Assembly: GCA_001627335.1 (NCBI GenBank)
Contig: LUPK01000001.1
Coordinates: forward strand, 1-64,000
From: Nocardioides sp. REDSEA-S33_B3
GTDB lineage: Bacteria; Actinomycetota; Actinomycetes; Propionibacteriales; Nocardioidaceae
Direction of reading: 5' to 3'
Length of the DNA stretch: 64,000 bases
The notes below the pieces were generated by a model. That model was not told the origin of the DNA, did not search any database, and saw only the letters and a program-made list of their open reading frames with translations. Positions 42,588 through 50,334 of this stretch are shown here, one piece after another; within the stretch, counting starts at the first letter, position 1; the number at the start of each line of letters is the position of its first letter. The position numbers and the translations under genes are program-made.

Positions 42588-44110
42588 GCGTGCGCAGCCT
42601 CTCGGGAGGGGGTGGTCTCGTCCGCGGCGGTCTCGCCGGTGACGGTGTAGGCGGACAGGTCGAAGCGCGACAGCAGCCGCCGGAAGGTGAACGTGGCGTG
42701 CGGCCACAGGGTGGTGTTGCGGCCCTGGTCGTCGAGGTACCACGACGCGCAGCCGCCGGTGGTCCACACGGTGCGCTTCATCCGCTTCTGCAGGCCGGCG
42801 TTGAAGTCGGCCGTCGGGGCCTCCTTGACCTCGACGGTGGCCAGGCGGTTGGTGCGCATCTGGCGGATCGCGTCACGGATGTAGGCGACCTGGGACTCGA
42901 TGATGAAGACCATCGAGGAGTGGCCGAGCCCGGTGTTGGGGCCGACCATCATGAACAGGTTGGGGAACTCCGGGATCGTCGTGCCCTTGTACGCCGACAT
43001 GCCGTGCTCGGCGAACCGCTCGGCCAGCGTGCGGCCGGTGCGACCGGTGATGGCGTGCGCGATCGGGATGTCGGTGGTGTGGAAGCCGGTGGCCACGACC
43101 AGCGCGTCGATCTCGCGCTCGGTGCCATCGGCGGTGACGATGCCGCTGCCGGTGATCTTGGCGATCGGGTCGGTCACGAGCTCGACGTTGTCGGAGGCGA
43201 CGGCGGGGTAGTAGGCGTTGGAGATCAGGATGCGCTTGCAGCCGATCTCGAAGGTCGGCGTGAGCTTCTCGCGCAGCACCGGGTCCTTGACGTGCTTCTT
43301 GAGGTTGCCCAGCGCCATCCGCTTGGCGGGCGCGGCGATCTTCGGCTGGAACGTGAAGGCCGGCACGTAGGTCTCGCGGCCCCAGTAGATCGCGGTGCGG
43401 TAGAGCTTCTGCAGCCCGGGGACGTGGCGCAGCGCGGCCTTCTCCAGCGAGGAGTAGCGCCGGTCGTGGCGCGGCAGCACGTAGGGCGCGGTGCGCTGGT
43501 AGAGGTCGACGTGGCCGGCGATCCTCTGCAGCTCGGGGACCAGCTGGATCGCGCTGGCGCCGGTGCCGATGACGGCCACCCGCTTGCCGGTCAGATCGAC
43601 GGAGTGGTCCCACTGCGCGGAGTGGAAGACGTCGCCCTGGAAGGTCTCGATGCCCTCGATCTCGGGCAGCTTGGGCTCGGAGAGGCCGCCGGCGCCGGAG
43701 AGGACCGTGCGGGCGGCGTACGTCGCCGGGCCGTCGGGACCGGTCACCTCGACCATCCAGCGCTGCTGCTCGTCGTCCCAGCGTGCGGTCTCGACCCGGG
43801 TGTCGAAGACGAAGCGGTCCAGCACGCCGGCCTCGCGGGCGACCCGCTGCAGGTAGGCCTGGATCTCCGGCTGGGGCGAGAAGGACATCGACCAGTCGGG
43901 GTTGGGCGCAAAGGAGAAGGAGTAGAGCTGGCTCGGCACGTCGCAGGCGGCGCCGGGGTAGGTGTTGTCGCGCCAGGTGCCGCCGACGTCGGAGCCCTTC
44001 TCGATGACGACGAGGTCGCGCTCGCCGTCCTCGTCGAGCTTGATGGCAGCAGCGAGGCCGGCGAAGCCGGAACCGATGACCAGGTGGTCGACGGGGAGGG
44101 GAGTGCTCAT
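42584..44110 (-). CDS. Flavin-containing Baeyer-Villiger-type monooxygenase
   Basis: A 508-aa FAD/NADPH monooxygenase. The FAD motif is G-S-G-F-A-G-L-A-A-A near residue 13; G-G-T-W-R-D-N-T-Y-P-G follows. The Baeyer-Villiger fingerprint F-Q-G-D-V-F-H-S-A-Q-W-D is around residue 160, with the NADPH motif G-T-G-A-S-A-I-Q just after. It inserts oxygen next to ketones. BVMO-SDR operons occur in mycobacteria (for example mymA). A TetR gene is divergent, with an inverted repeat between. Confidence 0.92.
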   Translation of the reverse strand: MSTPLPVDHLVIGSGFAGLAAAIKLDEDGERDLVVIEKGSDVGGTWRDNTYPGAACDVPSQLYSFSFAPNPDWSMSFSPQPEIQAYLQRVAREAGVLDRFVFDTRVETARWDDEQQRWMVEVTGPDGPATYAARTVLSGAGGLSEPKLPEIEGIETFQGDVFHSAQWDHSVDLTGKRVAVIGTGASAIQLVPELQRIAGHVDLYQRTAPYVLPRHDRRYSSLEKAALRHVPGLQKLYRTAIYWGRETYVPAFTFQPKIAAPAKRMALGNLKKHVKDPVLREKLTPTFEIGCKRILISNAYYPAVASDNVELVTDPIAKITGSGIVTADGTEREIDALVVATGFHTTDIPIAHAITGRTGRTLAERFAEHGMSAYKGTTIPEFPNLFMMVGPNTGLGHSSMVFIIESQVAYIRDAIRQMRTNRLATVEVKEAPTADFNAGLQKRMKRTVWTTGGCASWYLDDQGRNTTLWPHATFTFRRLLSRFDLSAYTVTGETAADETTPSREAAHA

Positions 44111-44130
44111 GTGAAGGACGGTAGTGGCGT

Positions 44131-44149
44131 TATTGAAAAAGTGTCAATA
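44131..44149. promoter_or_regulatory. Probable TetR operator
   Basis: TATTGA, 7 nt, TCAATA: perfect 6-bp arms in an AT-rich patch of the 41-nt gap between the divergent monooxygenase and TetR genes. The position would let one repressor control both. Confidence 0.65.
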
Positions 44150-44151
44150 GA

Positions 44152-44781
44152 ATGGTCGACGTGACCACCCGCACAGCCACCGCCCGCACCCGGTTGAGCA
44201 AGGAGGAGCGCCGCTCCCAGCTGCTCGACCTCGGCGTGCGGCTGCTCTCGACCCGCTCCCTGGACGAGCTGAGCATCGACCTGCTCGCGGAAGAGGCCGG
44301 CATCTCGCGCGGGCTGCTCTATCACTACTTCGGCAACAAGCACGACTTCCACGAGGCGGTCGTCCGCCGGGCCGCCGACGACCTCATCGCCCAGACCGCG
44401 CCGCCGGTCGAGGGGGAGCCGCTGCACCGGCTGCTGGTCTCGATGACCGCCTACGTCGACTACGTCGACGCCAACGAGCCGGGCTACCGATCGCTGGTCA
44501 AGGCCGCCTCCGGGGCCAACGACACCCTGCGCGAGATCTACGACGAGGCGCGGGCCGCGCTGACCGACCGGATCTTCCGCGAGGACGCCCAGGGCACCCT
44601 CATCCCCGAGACCCCGCACACCCGGCTGCTGGTGCGCGGCTGGGCCGCGATGGCCGAGGAGCTGGTGCTGGGGTGGAAGGCCGACCCGCCGGGCGTCACC
44701 CGCGACCAGCTGCTGGAGATGCTCGTGGCGTCACTGCCGGCGCTGGTCGCCGTGCTGCCGGCCGAGCGCTCCGCTGACTGA
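44152..44781 (+). CDS. TetR/AcrR-family transcriptional regulator
   Basis: A 209-aa regulator. The N-terminal helix-turn-helix is S-I-D-L-L-A-E-E-A-G-I-S-R-G-L-L-Y-H-Y-F-G-N-K-H-D-F, a textbook TetR DNA-binding domain; the remainder is the helical ligand-binding domain. It is divergent from the BVMO-SDR operon and is probably its repressor, with a ketone or lipid-like effector. ATG 44152; GTG 44161 is possible. Confidence 0.93.
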   Translation: MVDVTTRTATARTRLSKEERRSQLLDLGVRLLSTRSLDELSIDLLAEEAGISRGLLYHYFGNKHDFHEAVVRRAADDLIAQTAPPVEGEPLHRLLVSMTAYVDYVDANEPGYRSLVKAASGANDTLREIYDEARAALTDRIFREDAQGTLIPETPHTRLLVRGWAAMAEELVLGWKADPPGVTRDQLLEMLVASLPALVAVLPAERSAD

Positions 44782-44800
44782 GCCGTGTCGCGCTGACGGG

Positions 44801-44857
44801 GGCGAGCGCCGCCGATCCGCCGGGGGAGTCTCAGGACCCCGGGGGGCGGCGCTCGCC
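44801..44857. terminator. Inverted repeat after the TetR gene
   Basis: GGCGAGCGCCGCC (44801-44813) pairs perfectly with GGCGGCGCTCGCC (44845-44857), with a further GC-rich inner region that can also pair. It lies 19 nt after the TetR stop. Confidence 0.65.
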
Positions 44858-44966
44858 GGCCGTGGTGGAACCGCAGCTCCCAAGAGGGGAGACTAGGTCC
44901 CACGGTGTCGCCCGGTCCATGTGATCGATCAAGACCCGCGACCGCGGTCGCTGGCGACGTACGACG

Positions 44967-45001
44967 CAGGGGCGCCGTCCGGTGACCGGACGACGCCCCT
45001 G
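44967..45001. terminator. Terminator hairpin for rocD
   Basis: CAGGGGCG..CGTCCGG pairs with CCGGACG..CGCCCCTG around TGA with one mismatch, 36 nt beyond the rocD stop in the minus direction. Confidence 0.7.
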
Positions 45002-45037
45002 TGCGGCTCTGGGTGCGGGTGGGGGGTGCGGGTGGGC

Positions 45038-46273
45038 TCAGCCCTTGACGACCTCGGCGAGCTGGTCCAGGCCCCACGCCAGGTCGTCGGCGTCGATGAC
45101 CAGCGGCGGCGCGAGACGGATCGTCGAGCCGTGGGTGTCCTTGGCGAGCACGCCACGGGCCATCAGGGCCTCGCAGACCTCGCGGCCGGTGCCGACGGCG
45201 GGGTCGATGTCGACGCCGGCCCACAGGCCGCGGACGCGGACGGCGTGGACGCCGTGGCCGACCAGGGCCTCCAGGCGCTCGCGCAGCAGGGCGCCGAGCT
45301 CGGTGGCCCGTGCCTGGTACTCGCCGGTGGCGAGCATGGTGACGACCTCGTGGCCCACCGCGCAGGCCAGCGCGTTGCCGCCGAAGGTCGAGCCGTGCTG
45401 GCCCGGGCGCAGCACGCCCAGCACGTCGCGGTCGGCCACCACGGCCGAGACGGGGACGATGCCGGCGCCGAGCGCCTTGCCGAGGACGTAGAGGTCGGGG
45501 ACGACGTCCTCGTGGTCGCTGGCGAACGTCCTGCCGGTGCGACCGAGGCCGGCCTGGATCTCGTCGGCGGCCATCAGGACGTTCTCGCGGGCGGTGAGCT
45601 CGCGCAGGCCCTTCCAGAAGCCGTCGGGGGGCAGCACGACGCCGCCCTCGCCCTGGATCGGCTCCATCAGCACGCCGACGGTGTTCTCGTCGATCGCGGC
45701 CTCGACCGCGGCGAGGTCGCCGTAGGGGACCATCGTGAAGCCGGGGGCGAACGGGCCGAAGCCGTCGCGGGCGTCGGGGTCGTCGGAGAAGCCGACGATG
45801 GTGGTGGTGCGGCCGTGGAAGTTGCCGGAGGCCACGATGATGTTGGCCTGGCCGGGGGTGACGCCCTTGACCTCGTAGCCCCACTTGCGCATGACCTTGA
45901 TGGCGGTCTCGACGGCCTCGGCGCCGGTGTTCATCGGCAGCACCAGCTCCTTGCCGCACAGGTCGCCGAGCGCGGCGCAGAAGTCGGCGAACCGGTCGTG
46001 GACGAAGGCGCGGCTGGTCAGCGTCAGCTTGTCGAGCTGCTCGTGGGCGACGCGGAGCAGGCCGGGGTGCCCGTGACCGAAGTTGAGCGCGGAGTAGCCG
46101 GCGAGCAGGTCGAGGTATCGGGTGCCGTCGACGTCGGTCATCCACGCGCCCTCGGCGTGCTCGACGACGACCGGCAGCGGCTTGTAGTTGTGTGCCGTGC
46201 GGGCCTCGGCGCGCTGGAACAGCTCGGCGGAGCGAGGAGCGGTGCCTGTCGCGGTCCGTGCGGTGGTGGTCAT
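45038..46273 (-). CDS. rocD: Ornithine--oxo-acid aminotransferase
   Basis: A 411-aa class III PLP aminotransferase that moves the delta-amino group of ornithine to 2-oxoglutarate, feeding proline or glutamate formation. Motifs: Y-S-A-L-N-F-G-H-G-H-P, M-N-T-G-A-E-A-V-E-T-A-I-K, F-H-G-R-T, A-D-E-I-Q-A-G-L-G-R-T-G with the cofactor Asp, and the PLP lysine in V-L-G-K-A-L-G-A-G. ATG 46273 follows GAGGAGG. The match to ornithine aminotransferase is good, but related acetylornithine/GABA enzymes share these motifs. Confidence 0.9.
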   Translation of the reverse strand: MTTTARTATGTAPRSAELFQRAEARTAHNYKPLPVVVEHAEGAWMTDVDGTRYLDLLAGYSALNFGHGHPGLLRVAHEQLDKLTLTSRAFVHDRFADFCAALGDLCGKELVLPMNTGAEAVETAIKVMRKWGYEVKGVTPGQANIIVASGNFHGRTTTIVGFSDDPDARDGFGPFAPGFTMVPYGDLAAVEAAIDENTVGVLMEPIQGEGGVVLPPDGFWKGLRELTARENVLMAADEIQAGLGRTGRTFASDHEDVVPDLYVLGKALGAGIVPVSAVVADRDVLGVLRPGQHGSTFGGNALACAVGHEVVTMLATGEYQARATELGALLRERLEALVGHGVHAVRVRGLWAGVDIDPAVGTGREVCEALMARGVLAKDTHGSTIRLAPPLVIDADDLAWGLDQLAEVVKG

Positions 46274-46393
46274 GCGCGCCTCCTCGGCTCGGTACGGGTG
46301 TGCGGGCCCCACCAGAACAGACTCGGGCCCGGAAACCAAGGTTGGCACCAGTTCGTCCGGTCTCCGAATCCCGGCGACGGACGGTTGCCGGTG

Positions 46394-47854
46394 TCAGCCG
46401 ACTGCCACCGGAAGGCGTACCTCGATGGTCGTGTCGCCGGGCGCTGACGTCAACGACACGGTGCCGCCGTGCGCGGCCACGATCGCCTCCACCAGGGAGA
46501 GGCCGAGGCCGGCCCCGCCGGGGTCGACTCCGCCGCGGGTGCGGGACACGTCGCCGCGCACGAACCGCTCGAAGGCGTGCTCGGCGAGCTCGGGGTCGAA
46601 GCCGGGGCCGTCGTCGTGGACGGTGAAGCCGGTCGGGGTCGCGGCGACGGTGATCGTGGAGCCCTGGGGAGTGTGCTTGCGGGCGTTGGTCAGCAGGTTG
46701 GTGACGACCTGGTGCAGTCGCTGGTCGTCACCGACCACCTCGACGACGTCCTCGGGCAGCTCGAGCCGCCAGTGGTGCGAGGGCGCCAGCACCCGGGCGT
46801 CGGAGACCGCCTCCAGCAGCAGGCGGGTGAGGTCGACCGGCTGCTGCTCGAGTGGCCGCCCGGAGTCGAGCCGGGCCAGCAGGAGCAGGTCCTCGACCAG
46901 GGCGGTCATCCGCACCGACTCCTCGGCGACCTTGGTCAGGGCGGTGCGCTGGGTGCCGGTGTCGTCGGGTCGGCGCTGGGCCAGCTCGGTGTAGCCGGCG
47001 ATCGTGGCCAGCGGCGTGCGCAGTTCGTGGCTGGCGTCGGCCACGAACTGGCGCACCTGCTGCTCGCTGCGGTGCCGCGCGGTCAGCGAGGACTCCACGT
47101 GCGCGAGCAGCGTGTTGAGGGCCGCCCCCACGGCACCGGCCTCCGTGCGCTCGTCGGTCAGTCGCTCCGGGACCCGCTCGGCCAGCTCGATCTCCCCGGA
47201 CTCCAGCGGGAGCGCGGCCACCCGGTGCGCGGTGGCGGCGACCTCGGTCAGCGGCCGCAGCTGTCGGCGTACGACGACCCCGGCCGCGGCCGCCGCGAGC
47301 AGGGTCACGAGCAGTCCGAGCAGCACCTCGGCCAGGACCAGCTGGCCCACCGCGTCGTCCACGTCCCGGGTGGGCAGGCCGACGACCACGGTGCTCTCGC
47401 CGACGGTCGTCGCGGCGACGAGGTAGTCGCCCGACCGGCCGAGCGGGACCTCCTCGACCCGGCCGTCGGGGTCGACGTCCTCGAGCCGCGACGCGACCCG
47501 GTCGTCGAGGGTGTCGCGCTCGCCACGGCCGTCGCCGACCACGATCGCCTGGGGGTCGCTGCCGGGCTCGAGCAGGGCGATGAGGGTGCCCGGGGCGAGG
47601 TTGCGCAGGTCCACGCGGGTCTGCTGCTGCACGCCCGGCGGGGTCGGCGGGGTCTCCAGGACGCTGCTGAGGGTGGAGCGCACCTCGTTGTCGAGGCGCT
47701 CGGTGAGGGCGTGGCGCATCACCAGCGTGGTGGCGGTGCCGAGCAGCACCGAGACCGCCAGGGCCAGCACCACGGCGGTGAGCACCAGCCGGGCGGTCAG
47801 CGACCGCAGCCGGTCGGCGACCCTCCGCGCCCGGGGGTGGAGCCGGGCCCTCAC
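46394..47854 (-). CDS. Two-component sensor histidine kinase
   Basis: A 486-aa membrane kinase. One N-terminal membrane helix (about 20-45), an extracytoplasmic sensor region to about 165, a second helix, a HAMP linker, then the phospho-acceptor His in D-A-S-H-E-L-R-T-P-L and an ATPase domain with N-L-L-T-N-A-R-K-H-T and D-D-G-P-G-F-D. GTG 47854 overlaps the response-regulator stop by 4 nt. The stimulus is unknown. Confidence 0.94.
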   Translation of the reverse strand: MRARLHPRARRVADRLRSLTARLVLTAVVLALAVSVLLGTATTLVMRHALTERLDNEVRSTLSSVLETPPTPPGVQQQTRVDLRNLAPGTLIALLEPGSDPQAIVVGDGRGERDTLDDRVASRLEDVDPDGRVEEVPLGRSGDYLVAATTVGESTVVVGLPTRDVDDAVGQLVLAEVLLGLLVTLLAAAAAGVVVRRQLRPLTEVAATAHRVAALPLESGEIELAERVPERLTDERTEAGAVGAALNTLLAHVESSLTARHRSEQQVRQFVADASHELRTPLATIAGYTELAQRRPDDTGTQRTALTKVAEESVRMTALVEDLLLLARLDSGRPLEQQPVDLTRLLLEAVSDARVLAPSHHWRLELPEDVVEVVGDDQRLHQVVTNLLTNARKHTPQGSTITVAATPTGFTVHDDGPGFDPELAEHAFERFVRGDVSRTRGGVDPGGAGLGLSLVEAIVAAHGGTVSLTSAPGDTTIEVRLPVAVG

Positions 47855-48561
47855 GAGACGGGCTTCAGCACGTAGCCCGCGCCGCGCATCGTGTGGATCA
47901 TCGGCTGCCGGCCGGCGTCGACCTTCTTGCGCAGGTAGGAGATGTAGAGCTCCACGACGTTGGCCTGGCCGCCGAAGTCGTAGTTCCAGACCCGGTCGAG
48001 GATCTGCGCCTTCGACAGCACCCGGCGCGGGTTGCGCATCAGGAAGCGCAGCAGCTCGAACTCGGTCGCGGTCAGCGTGATCTCGTCGCCGCCGCGGTAC
48101 ACCTCGTGGCTGTCCTCGTCCAGGGTCAGGTCCCCGACGGTGAGCACGGTCGACTCGGCGGCGGCCTGGGCGCCGGCGCGGCGCAGTAGGCCGCGCAGCC
48201 GGGCGACGAGCTCCTCGAGCGAGAAGGGCTTGGTGACGTAGTCGTCGCCACCGGCGGTGAGGCCGGCGATCCGGTCCTCCACGGCGTCGCGGGCGGTGAG
48301 GAAGACGACCGGCAGGTGCGGGTCGGTCGCCCGCATCCGGCGCAGCACCTCCAGGCCGTCGATGTCGGGGAGCATGATGTCGAGGACGACCGCGTCGGGC
48401 GCCATCTCCTTGGCGGCCGCGACCGCCTTGGTGCCCGAGTGCGCCGCCTGCACCTCGAAGCCCTCGTAGCGCAGCGCCATCGTGATCAGCTCGGCGATGT
48501 TGACCTCGTCGTCGACGACCAGGACACGCAGGGGGCTGCCATCGGCACGGGTGAGCTCCAT
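47851..48561 (-). CDS. OmpR/PhoB-family response regulator
   Basis: A 236-aa regulator. The receiver domain has the acidic pair V-V-D-D-E, the phospho-acceptor Asp in V-V-L-D-I-M-L-P, T-A-R and Lys in T-K-P-F. The winged-helix DNA-binding domain ends with V-V-E-L-Y-I-S-Y-L-R-K-K and M-I-H-T-M-R-G-A-G-Y. Translationally coupled with the downstream kinase, so one two-component system. Confidence 0.95.
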   Translation of the reverse strand: MELTRADGSPLRVLVVDDEVNIAELITMALRYEGFEVQAAHSGTKAVAAAKEMAPDAVVLDIMLPDIDGLEVLRRMRATDPHLPVVFLTARDAVEDRIAGLTAGGDDYVTKPFSLEELVARLRGLLRRAGAQAAAESTVLTVGDLTLDEDSHEVYRGGDEITLTATEFELLRFLMRNPRRVLSKAQILDRVWNYDFGGQANVVELYISYLRKKVDAGRQPMIHTMRGAGYVLKPVS

Positions 48562-48622
48562 GGCAGCACTGTGCCCGGTCTCCCTGTGGGTTTCCTGTGA
48601 GGTCGGTGTGCGTTCGTGATGG

Positions 48623-48668
48623 GTCGTGCCCCTGAGCGGGCGGTATGGCGGCCGCTCAGGGGCACGAC
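48623..48668. terminator. Strong hairpin between kstD and the two-component genes
   Basis: GTCGTGCCCCTGAGCGG (48623-48639) pairs perfectly, 17 bp, with CCGCTCAGGGGCACGAC (48652-48668). It begins 17 nt beyond the kstD stop on the minus strand and precedes the response-regulator start. Confidence 0.8.
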
Positions 48669-48684
48669 TCGACTCGGAGGCGTG

Positions 48685-50217
48685 TCAGCCGACGAGGTCG
48701 GCGACCGCGAGGCTGGCGAAGACCATCGCCGTGCCCAGCGGCGCGCCCGGGCCGGGGTAGTAGGGGCCGGTCATCGGCGCGGCGGTGTTGCCGACGGCGT
48801 ACAGGCCCGGGACGGCGGAGCCGTCGGGTCGCAGCGCCCGGCCGTGCGCGTCGGTGACGACGCCGCCCTTGGTGCCCAGGTCCGACAGCACGAAGCGCGC
48901 CGCGAAGAACGGGCCCTGGTCGATCGGGGTGAGGGCCTTGTTGGGGCCCTCCCCGTAGGTGAAGAAGGTGTCGTACTCGTCGGCACCGCGGCCGAAGTCC
49001 TCGTCGACGCCGGTGGCGCAGAAGCCGTTCCAGCGCTCGACGGTCGCCTCCAGCTCCTGCGCCGGTACGCCGATGGCCGCGGCGATCCCCGCGATCGACT
49101 CGGCCTCCACCCAGGTCCCGGCCGCCAGGTGGTCGGCGGGGTCGCCCTCGGGCATCGCGATGCCGGGGAGGCGGCCGCCCTCCCGGGAGTCGAAGACGAA
49201 CCACGACGGCACGCGCGCGGGGTCCTTCGCCATCTCCCGGCCGAACCGGTCGTAGGGCAGCGACTCGTTGGCGTAGCGGAGTCCGTGGGCGTCGACCATG
49301 ACGCCGCTGCGGAACCCGAGCGTGAACGAGCCGGCTCCGTCGGGGTGCTCGAGGCCGGGGCAGAACCACCCGAGACCGGTCCAGTCGACGGCCGCGCCGG
49401 CGTTGATGGCCGCGGAGATCGGCTCGCCGGTGTTGGTGCCGCGCGGCGCCATCGTCCAGGCGGCGCGGCCCGGGGTGCCGTGGGCGTGCCGGCGCGACTC
49501 GCTGCCCTCGAAGCCGCCGCTGCCGAGCAGCACGCCGCGCCGCGCGCGCACCTCGACCGCGCCCTCCTCGGTCGTCGCCCACACCCCGACGACGTGGTCG
49601 CCGGTCGCGTCGGTCTGGGTCATCAGGTCGCGCACGCAGTGGCCGGTGCGGATGGTGCCGCCGGCCTCGACGAAGGTCGCGGCCAGTCGGGCGATGAGCG
49701 CCTGCCCGCCGCTGAGGGTGCCGCGTCCCTCGCCGCCGACCCGGTCCCGCTCGACCGGCGGCCGGACCAGTGCCGCGACCTCGGTCGGCAGGGTGTCGCG
49801 CTTGATGCTGGTCGGCTGGATGGAGCGGCCCATCGGGCAGCGGCCGGGGGCGTCGTAGTACTCCGGGAAGGGCAGCCACTCGAAGTCGATGCCGGCCTCC
49901 TCCAGCGCGGCCACGACCCGGGGCGACTGCGCGAGGAACGCCTCGACCTTCATCGGGTCCGGGCTCCAGCCGTCGACCGGCGCCAGCACCGCCCCGAGGT
50001 AGGTGCGGGCGGACTCGGTGGAGTCGGCGATGCCGGCGCGCTGCTGGACGGCGCTGCCGGGCAGCCAGCAGGCGCCACCGGAGTAGGCGGAGGTGCCGCC
50101 GATCCGGTCGGTCTTCTCCAGCACCACCGTGCGCAGCCCCGCCCGCTGGGCCAGCAGCGCCCCGGTGAGGGCCCCGCCCCCGGACCCGACCACCACGACG
50201 TCGTACTCGTTGATCAT
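48685..50217 (-). CDS. kstD: 3-ketosteroid delta-1-dehydrogenase
   Basis: A 510-aa FAD flavoprotein that introduces the 1,2 double bond into ring A of 3-oxosteroids, a key step in opening the sterol nucleus. It has V-V-G-S-G-G-G-A-L-T-G-A near the N-terminus, G-G-T-S-A-Y-S-G-G-A-C-W-L-P, and the C-terminal Y-Y-P-G-P-G-A-P-L-G-T-A-M typical of KstD. Length fits. Start ATG 50217; another ATG lies 15 nt upstream. A KstR-like operator ends 18 nt upstream. Confidence 0.88.
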   Translation of the reverse strand: MINEYDVVVVGSGGGALTGALLAQRAGLRTVVLEKTDRIGGTSAYSGGACWLPGSAVQQRAGIADSTESARTYLGAVLAPVDGWSPDPMKVEAFLAQSPRVVAALEEAGIDFEWLPFPEYYDAPGRCPMGRSIQPTSIKRDTLPTEVAALVRPPVERDRVGGEGRGTLSGGQALIARLAATFVEAGGTIRTGHCVRDLMTQTDATGDHVVGVWATTEEGAVEVRARRGVLLGSGGFEGSESRRHAHGTPGRAAWTMAPRGTNTGEPISAAINAGAAVDWTGLGWFCPGLEHPDGAGSFTLGFRSGVMVDAHGLRYANESLPYDRFGREMAKDPARVPSWFVFDSREGGRLPGIAMPEGDPADHLAAGTWVEAESIAGIAAAIGVPAQELEATVERWNGFCATGVDEDFGRGADEYDTFFTYGEGPNKALTPIDQGPFFAARFVLSDLGTKGGVVTDAHGRALRPDGSAVPGLYAVGNTAAPMTGPYYPGPGAPLGTAMVFASLAVADLVG

Positions 50218-50235
50218 GCCCGCGATCCTCATCGG

Positions 50236-50249
50236 TAGAACGTGTTCTA
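50236..50249. promoter_or_regulatory. KstR-like operator upstream of kstD
   Basis: TAGAACGTGTTCTA matches the full KstR pattern TnnAACnnGTTnnA, with both arms AGAAC and GTTCT. It sits where a repressor would cover the promoter or leader of kstD. Confidence 0.8.
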
Positions 50250-50334
50250 GGCAAGGGCTCGGGGCGGTGCGTCGTACGGGGTCGGGCGAATGGGTTCGTC
50301 TGGGTGAGGGCGGGCTTGCCACAATGGGCCGGTC

